Shown here: positions 1 to 8,108 of the stretch, in pieces | Layout: each line of letters opens with the position of its first letter | Numbering within the stretch: the stretch's first letter is position 1 | Assembly: GCA_041744755.1 (NCBI GenBank) | Contig: JBGTKC010000119.1 | Location: forward strand, 1 to 64,000 | DNA: 64,000 nucleotides | Reading direction: 5' to 3' | DNA from: CALDTK01 sp041744755 | GTDB taxonomy: Bacteria; Bacteroidota; Bacteroidia; Chitinophagales; Saprospiraceae | Translations under genes and position numbers: made by a program | The notes under the pieces: model-generated | Databases searched by the model: none | The model's input: the letters and a program-made list of their open reading frames with translations, nothing else | Told to the model about the DNA's origin: nothing

Positions 1-2301
1 GCCGCCGACGATCCGACGCGCCTCTTCGTGTCCAACAACGGCTCGGACGTACGTGGGCGCGCCGGCGACCCGAGCGATCCGCTCAATCCGGACAAGTTCA
101 TCATCGAGGGCAACCGCCCCGTGGCGAACGACTGGGACGAGGTCTTCGAACTGCGGACCGGCGGCGAGGTGGAGTTCTTCGGCTGGCCCGAATACTTTCA
201 CGACCCGGCCACCAATCAGCCCGTACTTGCGAGCGATCCACAGTTCTGCGATAACCCTGCCCTCGAGGCCGGCGATTGCCCCGGGTCCATCTTCGAGGCC
301 AACTACCGCGCCGGACTCAAGGTCTCCCCGGCGTTCTCGAGCCTCGGCCCCTACGTCTCGACCACTGGCCTGGAGGCAAGTACGAGTCCGACCTTCGGCT
401 ACTACGGCGACGTGTTTACCACCGAGTCGGGATCGTTTAGTCCGCAGACGGGCGCGTTCACGTTTACGGGCTACAAAGTCACCCGCGTCGACGCTGAGAC
501 TGGCGCCAACGTGGACTTCCTCGTCAACGCCGGATCTACCGCCGAGGAGTTATTCGTACCCACGAAGGTCAACAAGCCCGTCTCGGCTGTCTTCTACAAC
601 GACCTGCTCGCCGTGGTCGACCTCGGGGTGCTAGAGCCGGGGATCAGGCTCTTCCGGGCCGGCACGGGCAAGGTCTGGATCGTGCGTCGCAGCGACACCA
701 CAGCCTGCGACGCCAAAGGTGGCATGATCGCCCTGGCAAACGGCACGACGAAAGCCCGCATCATCGTCGACGACACCCCGGATCCCCTGAACGTGACCCG
801 TGACAGCAGTGCCGCAGGCGACAACATCGGCTGGTTGATTACGGACTCCGAACTCAAGATTCTTGCTTTACCAACGATGCCGCCCTTTGACCTCAACGGC
901 GCGGGCGTCGGGACCTGTCTCATCTGGTCGATCAGCTACGAGGACGGGCTACAAGGCCTCAGCGTCGGCGAGAACGCCGGCGAACTCGAAGGTTGCTTCG
1001 CGCTCTCTAACCCGATTACGGTCGAGCGCCTCGCTCCCGGTACGCAAATCGTCGAAACCGGCCAAGTGAGCATGCCCTCCGGCGAAACCACGCGCTACAC
1101 CTGCCCCGGCAACGACGGCCCGATCACCGTGCAGCTCAACTACGAAACTCCGGCTGGCCAGGTGGCCTACGTGGTTACGGACGAGAGCTTCAACATCCTC
1201 AAGGTCAGCACCACGAATGGTCTCGACCTCAGTGGCGCGGGCGTCGGTACTTGCTACATCTGGGCGTTCAACTATACCGGGTCGATCAGGGCAATGCCCG
1301 GGGAGTCGGTGTTTAGCACCCAATTCTCGACCGACCAGTGGCTCATCTCCCAGAATGCCATCCGCGTAATCCGTGAGACGCCCGAGGCCGGCCGCATCAC
1401 CACGGTGGCCGGCGAGACCGAGGTCTACGCCTGCATCGACGGGATGCCAGATGTCTGGGGATTCGTGCCCACAGGCGAGAGTGCGGCCAACTTCGTGTTG
1501 GTCATCACCGATGGCAACGACAATATACTGATGTTCAACACCAAGGGCTATCAGGACTTCGACCCCGCCGGCATCGGCAACTGCCGCGTGTACGGCCTGA
1601 GCTACACGGGTAGCCTTACGGCAAAACCCGGAGATGATATCTCGACGACGCAACTGTCGGACCGCTGCTTCGACCTTTCGGACAACTGGGTCACCGTAGT
1701 GCGTAATAGCCCCGACGGCGGACGCGTGAGCTCCGGCGGCACAGAAATCGTGAAGCTTACGGGTAGCGGCAGCACTGAGGTGACCTTCAGCACGACCTCC
1801 ACCTCGACGGCGCCGTACACATATTTCGTACTTAATCCGGACTTCAGCATCCGCGCCATCACGATGTCCGCGTACGACTTCGCCGGCGCCCCCGACGCAC
1901 AGTACCTCGTCTACGGCGCGAGCTACACCGGGAGTGTCTCGCCGCAGGTCGGCGGGCAGCTGTTCGGCCAGCGGGTGTCGGCTGGCTGTTTTGACTTGAG
2001 CGACAACGCTGTCTCGGTGATGGTCAGGCGTGGGATGGGCTTCACGGCCACACCCGTGACGACGGAATCGATTCGGCTTTCGCTAAAACCAGAAACGGCC
2101 CTGTCGACGGCTAACGAACCAGCTACCGTGCGGGTCACCGATGCCTTCGGGCGGGTCCTGCTCGAGCGGCGCGTCGCGTCTACCGCGCAACTCGAAGGAC
2201 TACTGCTGAACATCGGTCGCCGCAGTGGCGGACTGCATTTCGTCACCGTGCAAATGGGCGAGACCCTGTCTACCGAGAAGGTGCTGCTGAATCTGCCGTA
2301 G
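1..2301 (+). CDS. Secreted repeat protein with T9SS C-terminal sorting domain (5' partial)
   Basis: The frame is open from the first base, so the N-terminus lies outside the window. Residues up to about 190 (GGEVEFFGWPEYFHDP and the following segment) resemble the end of a PQQ/sorbosone-dehydrogenase-like beta-propeller; this is a tentative match. Four repeats of about 110-120 residues follow, each with a core like LxGAGVGTCxIW...YTGS and most with a CFxLSDN tail. The last 75 residues (TVRVTDAFGRVLLERR ... GLHFVTVQMG ... KVLLNLP) have the form of a type A sorting domain, so the product should cross the outer membrane through the T9SS whose core genes lie at 45-51 kb. The exact substrate or enzymatic activity cannot be told from this fragment. 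Confidence 0.8.
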   Translation, partial: AADDPTRLFVSNNGSDVRGRAGDPSDPLNPDKFIIEGNRPVANDWDEVFELRTGGEVEFFGWPEYFHDPATNQPVLASDPQFCDNPALEAGDCPGSIFEANYRAGLKVSPAFSSLGPYVSTTGLEASTSPTFGYYGDVFTTESGSFSPQTGAFTFTGYKVTRVDAETGANVDFLVNAGSTAEELFVPTKVNKPVSAVFYNDLLAVVDLGVLEPGIRLFRAGTGKVWIVRRSDTTACDAKGGMIALANGTTKARIIVDDTPDPLNVTRDSSAAGDNIGWLITDSELKILALPTMPPFDLNGAGVGTCLIWSISYEDGLQGLSVGENAGELEGCFALSNPITVERLAPGTQIVETGQVSMPSGETTRYTCPGNDGPITVQLNYETPAGQVAYVVTDESFNILKVSTTNGLDLSGAGVGTCYIWAFNYTGSIRAMPGESVFSTQFSTDQWLISQNAIRVIRETPEAGRITTVAGETEVYACIDGMPDVWGFVPTGESAANFVLVITDGNDNILMFNTKGYQDFDPAGIGNCRVYGLSYTGSLTAKPGDDISTTQLSDRCFDLSDNWVTVVRNSPDGGRVSSGGTEIVKLTGSGSTEVTFSTTSTSTAPYTYFVLNPDFSIRAITMSAYDFAGAPDAQYLVYGASYTGSVSPQVGGQLFGQRVSAGCFDLSDNAVSVMVRRGMGFTATPVTTESIRLSLKPETALSTANEPATVRVTDAFGRVLLERRVASTAQLEGLLLNIGRRSGGLHFVTVQMGETLSTEKVLLNLP

Positions 2302-2353
2302 GAGGCAGGCCAATGTTCCTGTAGTTGCTCACTGTTTTTGAGCACGTGTTCTG

Positions 2354-2398
2354 GCGCCCGACCTTCCCATCTCAGGATGGGGAGGTCGGGCGCTTTTT
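2354..2398 (+). terminator. Rho-independent terminator
   Basis: An 18-bp stem (2354-2371 with 2376-2393, one G-T pair) closes a TCAG loop and is followed by five T. It stands 53 bases after the stop of the secreted repeat protein. Confidence 0.9.
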
Positions 2399-2510
2399 GT
2401 TCACTACGGCGGAGGGGTCTAAAGGCTTTGGCCGATACCTTCGAGTCGCCCACTGAGCCCCCGACTTTCGCTGAGTTCGGCTCATTTTTTCGGGAGTGCC
2501 GTCCTGCAAC

Positions 2511-2524
2511 GTTTTGGCGAAAGC
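2511..2524 (+). repeat. Dispersed 14-mer, exact copy 1
   Basis: GTTTTGGCGAAAGC on the plus strand, intergenic, between the terminator and the 10-bp tandem repeat. Confidence 0.9.
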
Positions 2525-2600
2525 CCAGCCCAGGTTACGGCTGTTCCCCGCAGCTCTAGCTCCGGCGGTAAGCCGCTACGTGAACGTCTGCTCTCCGACT

Positions 2601-2640
2601 GATCCCGACCAATGCCGACCGATGCCGACCGATGCCGACC
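2601..2640. repeat. 10-bp tandem repeat, four units
   Basis: Four consecutive units of the form GATGCCGACC (the first is GATCCCGACC, the second AATGCCGACC). The period is about one helical turn. It lies 57 bases beyond the stop codon of the minus-strand membrane protein gene. Apart from this, the terminator and one 14-mer copy, the spacer from 2302 to 2697 shows nothing recognisable. Confidence 0.85.
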
Positions 2641-2697
2641 GGTGACTCCTCTTTCGGGAAGACTCCGCGTCGACGGGCGTCTGCACGCCTATCGACG

Positions 2698-3453
2698 TCA
2701 CTTTACCCAACTGCCGTTCGCCGTTGTAGGGCTCCACGCTCGGTCCGCGAGGCCCTGGGCCATTCGCTTGGCCGCCTGGTAGTACAGCAAGGTCGTGACC
2801 GTCAGCACGACGTGACTCACGTCGTGGAAGTTGAACCACACCGGGTGGAGGTAGAAGTTGGTGAGGTGCACCACGAGCGCCAAAGCCGCTACGCCAATTC
2901 CCATCAGCACATACTTGCTTGCCTTGGCCTTGGTCTGGAGGTAGATGATGCTGTGCAGCGGCAGCGCGATGACGAGGAGTCCGTACCCTGCGTGGATCTC
3001 GACGAAGTAAAAGGCATTGAACTTGTAGCCCAGGTTATCGATCAGCGGCTGGCTGAAGAGCACCAACAGGTGGAATACCCCCAGCTCGATGATGTTGGCC
3101 ACCGACATGACGCGCCCGAGCCGCGCACTTACCCTCTCCCCGGCATACAGGATCGCCGCGCGCTCGAAGCACGCGACGCCCCACATACTGACGATCCACC
3201 CGGGATACTTCGCCTCGTAGCCGAGTGCGTACTGGAAGCCGTGCCCGAGGAAGGCCCCGAGCAGTACGGCGATGCCCATCAGGAGGAACATATACCGAAA
3301 CCAGTTGCCCGCCGCCGAGAGCGTGGCGCGTTTTGCCGATAGGCGTACGAAACAGACGAAGTTGACCACCGACCACAGCAGGTCCGTCAGGATGACGTCG
3401 ATCTCCTGGATACGGACGCCGAAAAGGAGGATATCGGTGGGGTCTAACTCCAT
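2698..3453 (-). CDS. Multi-pass inner membrane protein of unknown function
   Basis: The 251 residues carry about seven hydrophobic segments. Polar residues inside them are suggestive: GAFLGHGFQY in an early helix and a late NFHDVSH, which is an HxxxH pair. That pattern is reminiscent of the metal-dependent CREST/alkaline-ceramidase-type membrane hydrolases, but the match is weak and I do not assign a function. The gene is divergent from the helicase gene at 3558. A TACCTTCG promoter core (3462-3469, minus strand) stands eight bases before the ATG, so its mRNA may be almost leaderless. Confidence 0.75.
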   Translation of the reverse strand: MELDPTDILLFGVRIQEIDVILTDLLWSVVNFVCFVRLSAKRATLSAAGNWFRYMFLLMGIAVLLGAFLGHGFQYALGYEAKYPGWIVSMWGVACFERAAILYAGERVSARLGRVMSVANIIELGVFHLLVLFSQPLIDNLGYKFNAFYFVEIHAGYGLLVIALPLHSIIYLQTKAKASKYVLMGIGVAALALVVHLTNFYLHPVWFNFHDVSHVVLTVTTLLYYQAAKRMAQGLADRAWSPTTANGSWVK

Positions 3454-3471
3454 GCGGGTGGCGAAGGTATT

Positions 3472-3540
3472 GTCCTGCAGGCAGGCGGGACCGTCCTGCG
3501 GGCAGGCGGTACGGTCCTGCGGACTGGCAGTTCGCAGGAC
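3472..3540. repeat. 21-bp tandem repeat ending in a hairpin
   Basis: Three 21-bp units, each starting GTCCTGC, run from 3472 to 3534. The last unit plus CAGGAC forms an inverted repeat (GTCCTGCG at 3514-3521 with CGCAGGAC at 3533-3540). It fills the spacer between the two divergent start sites, directly between the two TACCTTCG promoter cores. Confidence 0.85.
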
Positions 3541-3557
3541 GGTACCTTCGCGCCCGC

Positions 3558-4901
3558 ATGTCCGATACCGCCGAGTCTTTTCACGACCTCAACCTCACCA
3601 ATAATCTCCTGAATGCCCTCGACGACATGGGCATCACCGAGCCAACCTACATCCAGTCGGCGGCCTTCCCGGTGATCATGAGCGGGCGCGACGTCGTAGG
3701 CATCGCGCAGACCGGTACCGGCAAGACCTTGGCGTACCTGCTGCCCGCCCTGCGGCAGTGGAAGTTCGCCAAGCACGCCTTCCCGCAGATCCTGATCGTG
3801 GTGCCAACGCGGGAGCTCGTGGAGCAGGTCGTCGAACAGGTCGAGTTGCTGACCAAGTACATGGACGTCATCGTGCGCGGGATCTACGGCGGCACCAACA
3901 TGAAGACGCAGCAGACCGCCGTCCAGGAAGGGCTCGACGTAATGGTGGCGACACCCGGGCGCCTGATGGACATCGCCCTGACGGGCACCGTCAAGTTCAA
4001 ATACCTCCAGAAGCTCATCATCGACGAGATCGATGAGATGCTGGAGCTGGGCTTCCTACCTCAACTGCTCAACGTGCTCGACATGCTGCCCGCAAAGCGG
4101 CAGAACTTGCTTTTCTCGGCCACGATCACCCCCGCCGTCGAGAAACTCATCGACCAGATGTTCGCCGGACCGGTCTACGTCACGGCCGCGCGCAGCGGTA
4201 CGCCGCTCGACAACATCAAACAGGTGAGCTACCCGGTCGAGAACTTCAATACGAAGATCAACCTCGTGCGCCACCTCCTCGCCGACCAGGATCGCTTCGA
4301 GAAGGTGCTCGTCTTTGTACCGAGTAGGAAGTCCGCTGATCTAGTGGCTGAGCAGCTCGAGCGGGACTTTCCGGAGCAGATCGCCGTGATCCACAGCAAC
4401 AAGGCGCAGAACACGCGCTTCAGTGCGCTGCGCAGTTTTGCCTCCGGTGAGCGCCGCATTCTCGTGGCCACCGACCTCGTCAGTCGCGGTCTGGACATCG
4501 ACTCGGTGAGCCACGTCATCTCGATGGACGTGCCCACCGAGCCCGAGGCCTACATCCACCGCATCGGTCGTACCGGTCGCCAGGACGCCACCGGGGAGGC
4601 GATCTCGATGGTGACCGACAAGGAGCTCGGCCTAATGGCCAACGTCGAGGGACTGATGCGACGCCAGGTAGAACAGCTCCAGTTCCCGTCCGACGAGGTG
4701 GAGGTCAACCCCGAACTCACCGCCGAGGAGAAGCCCCACATCTTCATGCCGACGCTTAGCAGTAGGCTCCGCAAGACCGGCGGCGCGACGCACGAGAAGT
4801 CCGCCAAGAATCAGCTCGTCAATCGGGGCAATCGCCGCGCGCGGGATTTGCGGGAGAAGATGTCGAAGAAGCCCGGGGCGCCGAAGAAGAAGCGGCGGTA
4901 G
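3558..4901 (+). CDS. DEAD-box-type ATP-dependent RNA helicase
   Basis: The 447 residues show all core motifs: a Q-motif region near residue 30, AQTGTGKT (50-57), PTREL, TPGR, motif II DEID (156-159) in place of DEAD, SAT (187-189), a RGLDID segment and HRIGRTGR. The tail is strongly basic (KKPGAPKKKRR), as in bacterial helicases that bind rRNA or mRNA broadly. DEID keeps the catalytic Asp-Glu pair, so ATPase activity is expected. The likely role is RNA remodelling in ribosome assembly or decay. A TACCTTCG box (3543-3550) ends seven bases before the ATG, pointing to a leaderless or nearly leaderless transcript. Confidence 0.93.
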   Translation: MSDTAESFHDLNLTNNLLNALDDMGITEPTYIQSAAFPVIMSGRDVVGIAQTGTGKTLAYLLPALRQWKFAKHAFPQILIVVPTRELVEQVVEQVELLTKYMDVIVRGIYGGTNMKTQQTAVQEGLDVMVATPGRLMDIALTGTVKFKYLQKLIIDEIDEMLELGFLPQLLNVLDMLPAKRQNLLFSATITPAVEKLIDQMFAGPVYVTAARSGTPLDNIKQVSYPVENFNTKINLVRHLLADQDRFEKVLVFVPSRKSADLVAEQLERDFPEQIAVIHSNKAQNTRFSALRSFASGERRILVATDLVSRGLDIDSVSHVISMDVPTEPEAYIHRIGRTGRQDATGEAISMVTDKELGLMANVEGLMRRQVEQLQFPSDEVEVNPELTAEEKPHIFMPTLSSRLRKTGGATHEKSAKNQLVNRGNRRARDLREKMSKKPGAPKKKRR

Positions 4902-4917
4902 GGTTTGACCTACTCCA

Positions 4918-5307
4918 TCACAACTCCGTGATCGGGCGGCTCGACATTCCCTCGACCCCGTACGAGAGCCGCGCGTCGATGTCGACGTGGCGGTCGCTGT
5001 CGTTGACGAACACCACCGTGTGTTCCTTCTTGACGCGGACTGTCTTGCGCTGCTTGGCGGCGAGCTCGAAGGTGCCGACTAGTTCGCCACTCGCCGTCAT
5101 GAAGGTGCGTACCTCGACCGCGACCGGGCCGCGGTTGTAGAGCCTGGCCGTGTAGTCCTTGCTGGCGTAGTCCCCGAGGACGAACTCCCGGTGGGCGTCG
5201 ATCTCTGCGGTGGCGTTGACCTGGGCGGTGGCGGGGGCCGCCAACGCTGCAATCGCGAGCGCGATGGCGGCATTGCGCAAGGATTTCAACGACGACGAGG
5301 TGTACAT
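4918..5307 (-). CDS. Small secreted protein of unknown function
   Basis: I start at the ATG at 5307, which gives 129 residues beginning MYTSSSLKSLRNAAIALAIA; this is a clean signal peptide with a cleavage site after APATAQ. A start at 5376 would only add a basic, non-conserved-looking extension in front of the signal. The mature part is about 100 residues, beta-rich, polar and charged, with no motif I recognise. It converges on the helicase gene with a 16-base spacer and is divergent from dinB across a 185-base spacer. Confidence 0.6.
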   Translation of the reverse strand: MYTSSSLKSLRNAAIALAIAALAAPATAQVNATAEIDAHREFVLGDYASKDYTARLYNRGPVAVEVRTFMTASGELVGTFELAAKQRKTVRVKKEHTVVFVNDSDRHVDIDARLSYGVEGMSSRPITEL

Positions 5308-5430
5308 GGCGTTTCGCTTTGCGCCAAGGACAGCATTTGGATGGCGCCGTTGCACCCTTTTTTCCAATCTTCCCACACTTCACGTTCAAAACTTTTTGTT
5401 GTATTTAGCTTGTGTGATACGTCGTATTAG

Positions 5431-5443
5431 ACACAATTTGTGT
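5431..5443. promoter_or_regulatory. SOS-like palindrome upstream of dinB
   Basis: ACACAA-T-TTGTGT is a 13-base inverted repeat, 50 bases before the dinB start. Related words stand before dnaE2 (14864-14880) and before the unknown gene at 51907 (51865-51877). A shared damage-inducible operator is inferred; no lexA-like gene lies in the window. Confidence 0.5.
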
Positions 5444-5492
5444 TCACTTTCGTAAAACCTACCACGCCTCCACAACGAGCGCGTGTACCGCC

Positions 5493-6794
5493 GTGGAAGA
5501 TTTCAGCCGCTACGATTACGATCTGCTCACGCGCCCGCCCTCCGGTGTGGTGCCGCACTGCCCGCCCGCGAAACCCGACGACGACGACCCCGCCTGGCCC
5601 GAGGACCAGGGCAACGACGAAGACAGCGCGCACAGTAATCCGGCCCCCGCCTTCGACCGCGCCATCCTCCACCTCGACCTCGACTCCTTCTTCATCTCCG
5701 TGGAGCGCCTCCGCGACTCAAGCCTCAAGGGCCGCCCACTCATCGTCGGCGGGCGTGCCGGGCGGGGCGTCGTGGCCAGTTGTTCGTACGAGGCGCGTGC
5801 CTACGGCGTGCGCTCGGCCATGCCGATGCGCATGGCCCTCAAGCTCTGCCCCGAGGCCCTCGTCATCAAGGGCGACATGGAGAGCTACTCGCAGTACTCC
5901 CAGCTCGTGTCCGAGGTCATCGCCGCGGATGCCCCCGTGTACGAGAAGAGCTCGATCGACGAGTTCTACTGCGACCTCACCGGCATGGACCGCCACGTCG
6001 GGTGCTGGAAGTGGTCGTGCGAAATGCGGCAGCGCATCATGCACGAGACGGGCCTGCCGATTTCCTTCGGGCTGAGCGTCAACAAACTGGTCTCGAAGGT
6101 CGGCACCGGGGAGGCCAAGCCCAACGGCACGCTCATGATCCGCAGCGGCACGGAGGGCGACTTCCTCGCGCCCCTGTCCACGTCGAAGCTCCCCGGCCTC
6201 GGCAAGGAGACCGCCCACCGGCTGAGCTTCATGGGCGTGCGCACGGTGCGCCTCCTGCGAGAGATCCCCGTGCGCCTCCTCGAGCGCGAGTTCGGTAAGC
6301 ACGGCCGCGATCTGTCGCGCAAGGCCCACGGCGTGGATGACTCGCCGGTGGTGCCGTCGAGCGGACGCAAGTCCCTCAGCAAGGAGCGCACCTTCCAGCA
6401 GGACACCACGGACGTGAAGTTCCTGCGCGACGTGCTGGCCGACATGGTGTGCCGCCTCGGGTTCGACCTCCGGCAGCGCGGGCAGCTCACGGCCTGCCTC
6501 ACGGTCAAGGTCCGCTACACCGACTTCCAGACCTTCACCAAGCAGCGCCGCATCGCGTACACGGCCAACGACCGCGACCTCCTGCGCCACGCGGCCGAGC
6601 TGTTCGAGGGCCTCCACGAGCGACGGCAGCTGGTGCGCCTCATCGGCGTGCGCTTCTCGGATCTCGTGCGCGGGCACTACCAGGTCGACCTCTTCCGCGA
6701 CACCGAGCGCGACGTGCGCTTGATGGAGGCGCTCGACCGCATCCGCGCGCGCTACGGCGAGGAGGCAATCAAGATGGCGCGCTGCAAGGCTTAA
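5493..6794 (+). CDS. dinB: Y-family DNA polymerase (Pol IV type)
   Basis: Error-prone translesion polymerase of 433 residues. The palm motifs are complete: HLDLDSFF with D62, and SSIDEFY with D156-E157 as the second metal-binding pair. Helix-hairpin-helix and little-finger regions follow (LPGLGKETAHRLSFMGV; KSLSKERTF). The first 55 residues are an acidic, proline-rich extension not usual in Pol IV. The start is a GTG at 5493. The upstream palindrome shared with dnaE2 suggests that both polymerases belong to one DNA-damage regulon, as in the mutagenesis cassettes of other bacteria, although here they lie 5 kb apart and no imuA-like gene is seen. Confidence 0.9.
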   Translation: MEDFSRYDYDLLTRPPSGVVPHCPPAKPDDDDPAWPEDQGNDEDSAHSNPAPAFDRAILHLDLDSFFISVERLRDSSLKGRPLIVGGRAGRGVVASCSYEARAYGVRSAMPMRMALKLCPEALVIKGDMESYSQYSQLVSEVIAADAPVYEKSSIDEFYCDLTGMDRHVGCWKWSCEMRQRIMHETGLPISFGLSVNKLVSKVGTGEAKPNGTLMIRSGTEGDFLAPLSTSKLPGLGKETAHRLSFMGVRTVRLLREIPVRLLEREFGKHGRDLSRKAHGVDDSPVVPSSGRKSLSKERTFQQDTTDVKFLRDVLADMVCRLGFDLRQRGQLTACLTVKVRYTDFQTFTKQRRIAYTANDRDLLRHAAELFEGLHERRQLVRLIGVRFSDLVRGHYQVDLFRDTERDVRLMEALDRIRARYGEEAIKMARCKA

Positions 6795-6809
6795 GGCAGT
6801 AAAGTGGCG

Positions 6810-6823
6810 GCTTTCGCCAAAAC
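6810..6823 (-). repeat. Dispersed 14-mer, exact copy 2
   Basis: GCTTTCGCCAAAAC on the plus strand, intergenic, 16 bases after the dinB stop codon. Confidence 0.9.
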
Positions 6824-6880
6824 GTAAAGTACATAAGATGAAAAACTACGGCAATGATAAAGCGGTTACCTTTCGGACTG

Positions 6881-7114
6881 ATGAGCGACCAAGCAGCCAC
6901 CGTGATCCGTATCCGCGAGAAGTTCGAGCTGGCCATGGCGCGCAGTTCGGAGTGGAAACTTGGGCTGAAGACGGCTATCGACCGCGACCAGATCTCGGTT
7001 TTCGCGGAGACGCCGCTCGTCAATCCGCAGGGGGCGGCGCTGTTGCGCGATCCGGAAACGAAAGCGGTGCTGCTCCGGGCCCTACGTGGGAAGTGGGTCC
7101 GGCCCGTCGCCTAG
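6881..7114 (+). CDS. Small hypothetical protein
   Basis: 77 residues starting at ATG 6881 (an in-frame ATG at 6854 would add nine). The protein is charged, begins MSDQAATVIRIREKF and has no membrane segment or motif that I recognise. It lies directly before the membrane protein at 7149 on the same strand, with a 34-base gap, so the two are probably cotranscribed. Confidence 0.5.
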   Translation: MSDQAATVIRIREKFELAMARSSEWKLGLKTAIDRDQISVFAETPLVNPQGAALLRDPETKAVLLRALRGKWVRPVA

Positions 7115-7148
7115 GGGCGCGCCACCCGAGCCACCTGATCAGCCGGAC

Positions 7149-7970
7149 GTGAACATCGCGGCCAGCTCCCTAATCATCTTTGGCTTGCTGCTGCCGGGGA
7201 TCGCCTTCCGGCGTTTCTACTACACCGGCGAATTCTCGAAGCAGTACTTCTCCGAGAACGTCGGCCAGCTAATTTCACGGGTGTTCGTCCCGGCGATGCT
7301 GTTCCAGCTAGCGTTCGCGGTCGTAGTGTCGCTGGTGCAGGCGACCGACGTACAGACGGCCTACCGGGCCGTGATCGCGCAAGCGCTCCAGTTAGGTGTC
7401 GACGGAGTGAGAGTCCACGCGCGAGCGGCGTTCATACTGGTGGCCGGACAAGCGATCCTGTTCATGGCCGCGGCCGCGGCCGGTTACGTTGCGCAGGCCA
7501 TCGTCCGCCGCCGAGGACTCGATCGGAGGTACAAGCTCCTACGGTTCCAAAACTACTGGCACTACGTACTGCGCGGAGGGATCCGCCAATTCGGTGGCGT
7601 CAAGACACTACTACCGAGTGGCGCCGACGACGTCGTCATCATCACGTACGTCGACGTCCTGGCGACCACCTCGGAAGGAGACGCCCTCTACGAAGGAATC
7701 CTCGCCGACTACGAACTACTCCCAGACAACAGACTCGACAAGCTCATCCTAATAGAAGCGCGTCGGCGCTACCTCAAAGCCGATCGGAAGTCGGGTGGCG
7801 ACCCGCAGGACCGCTACGCCATCCCAGGCGACTTCTTCGTCCTGCCGGCGGATGGCATCCGCAACGTCAACGTCCGCTACGTCACGAGTGTCGAGCTCGA
7901 GGATGCCATCGTCAGCCTCACCGACGCCGACGGCGACACGAGTTCGGCGGCGTATTTCAATCAGCCCTAA
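7149..7970 (+). CDS. Membrane-anchored protein of unknown function
   Basis: I start at the GTG at 7149, giving 273 residues. An earlier GTG at 7086 would add 21 proline-rich residues and overlap the preceding gene. There are three hydrophobic segments in the first 120 residues (IAASSLIIFGLLLPGIAF; a VFVPAMLFQLAFAVVVSLV region; AFILVAGQAILFMAAAAAG). A basic stretch and a cytoplasmic domain of about 150 residues follow, containing VVIITYVDVLATTSEGDALYEG and ending FFVLPADGIRNVNVRYV. Short membrane N-termini with such domains occur in phage-defence and accessory proteins, but no family is recognised here. Confidence 0.6.
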   Translation: MNIAASSLIIFGLLLPGIAFRRFYYTGEFSKQYFSENVGQLISRVFVPAMLFQLAFAVVVSLVQATDVQTAYRAVIAQALQLGVDGVRVHARAAFILVAGQAILFMAAAAAGYVAQAIVRRRGLDRRYKLLRFQNYWHYVLRGGIRQFGGVKTLLPSGADDVVIITYVDVLATTSEGDALYEGILADYELLPDNRLDKLILIEARRRYLKADRKSGGDPQDRYAIPGDFFVLPADGIRNVNVRYVTSVELEDAIVSLTDADGDTSSAAYFNQP

Positions 7971-7995
7971 AGATCGATTCGGCTAACCCTTCTCT

Positions 7996-8066
7996 GATGG
8001 GAGGATGGGTTGGTTAAGGGGTTGGAGGGCAGCCGTTCGCGCGCCCCGTAAAGCCCTCCTCCCATC
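7996..8066. other. Long inverted repeat, possible terminator
   Basis: GATGGGAGGA at 7996-8005 and its exact complement at 8057-8066 enclose 51 bases. It lies between the stop at 7970 and the radical SAM gene and is the only structure seen in that spacer. Confidence 0.45.
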
Positions 8067-8108
8067 CGACCATCTAATCGTCGTTACATCTTTTTTAACC
8101 CTAACCCC

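Noticed and set aside
5446..5459. CTTTCGTAAAAC downstream of the dinB palindrome as a 14-mer variant
   Set aside because: It lacks two central bases and is better explained as part of the sequence shared with the promoter at 51878-51898.
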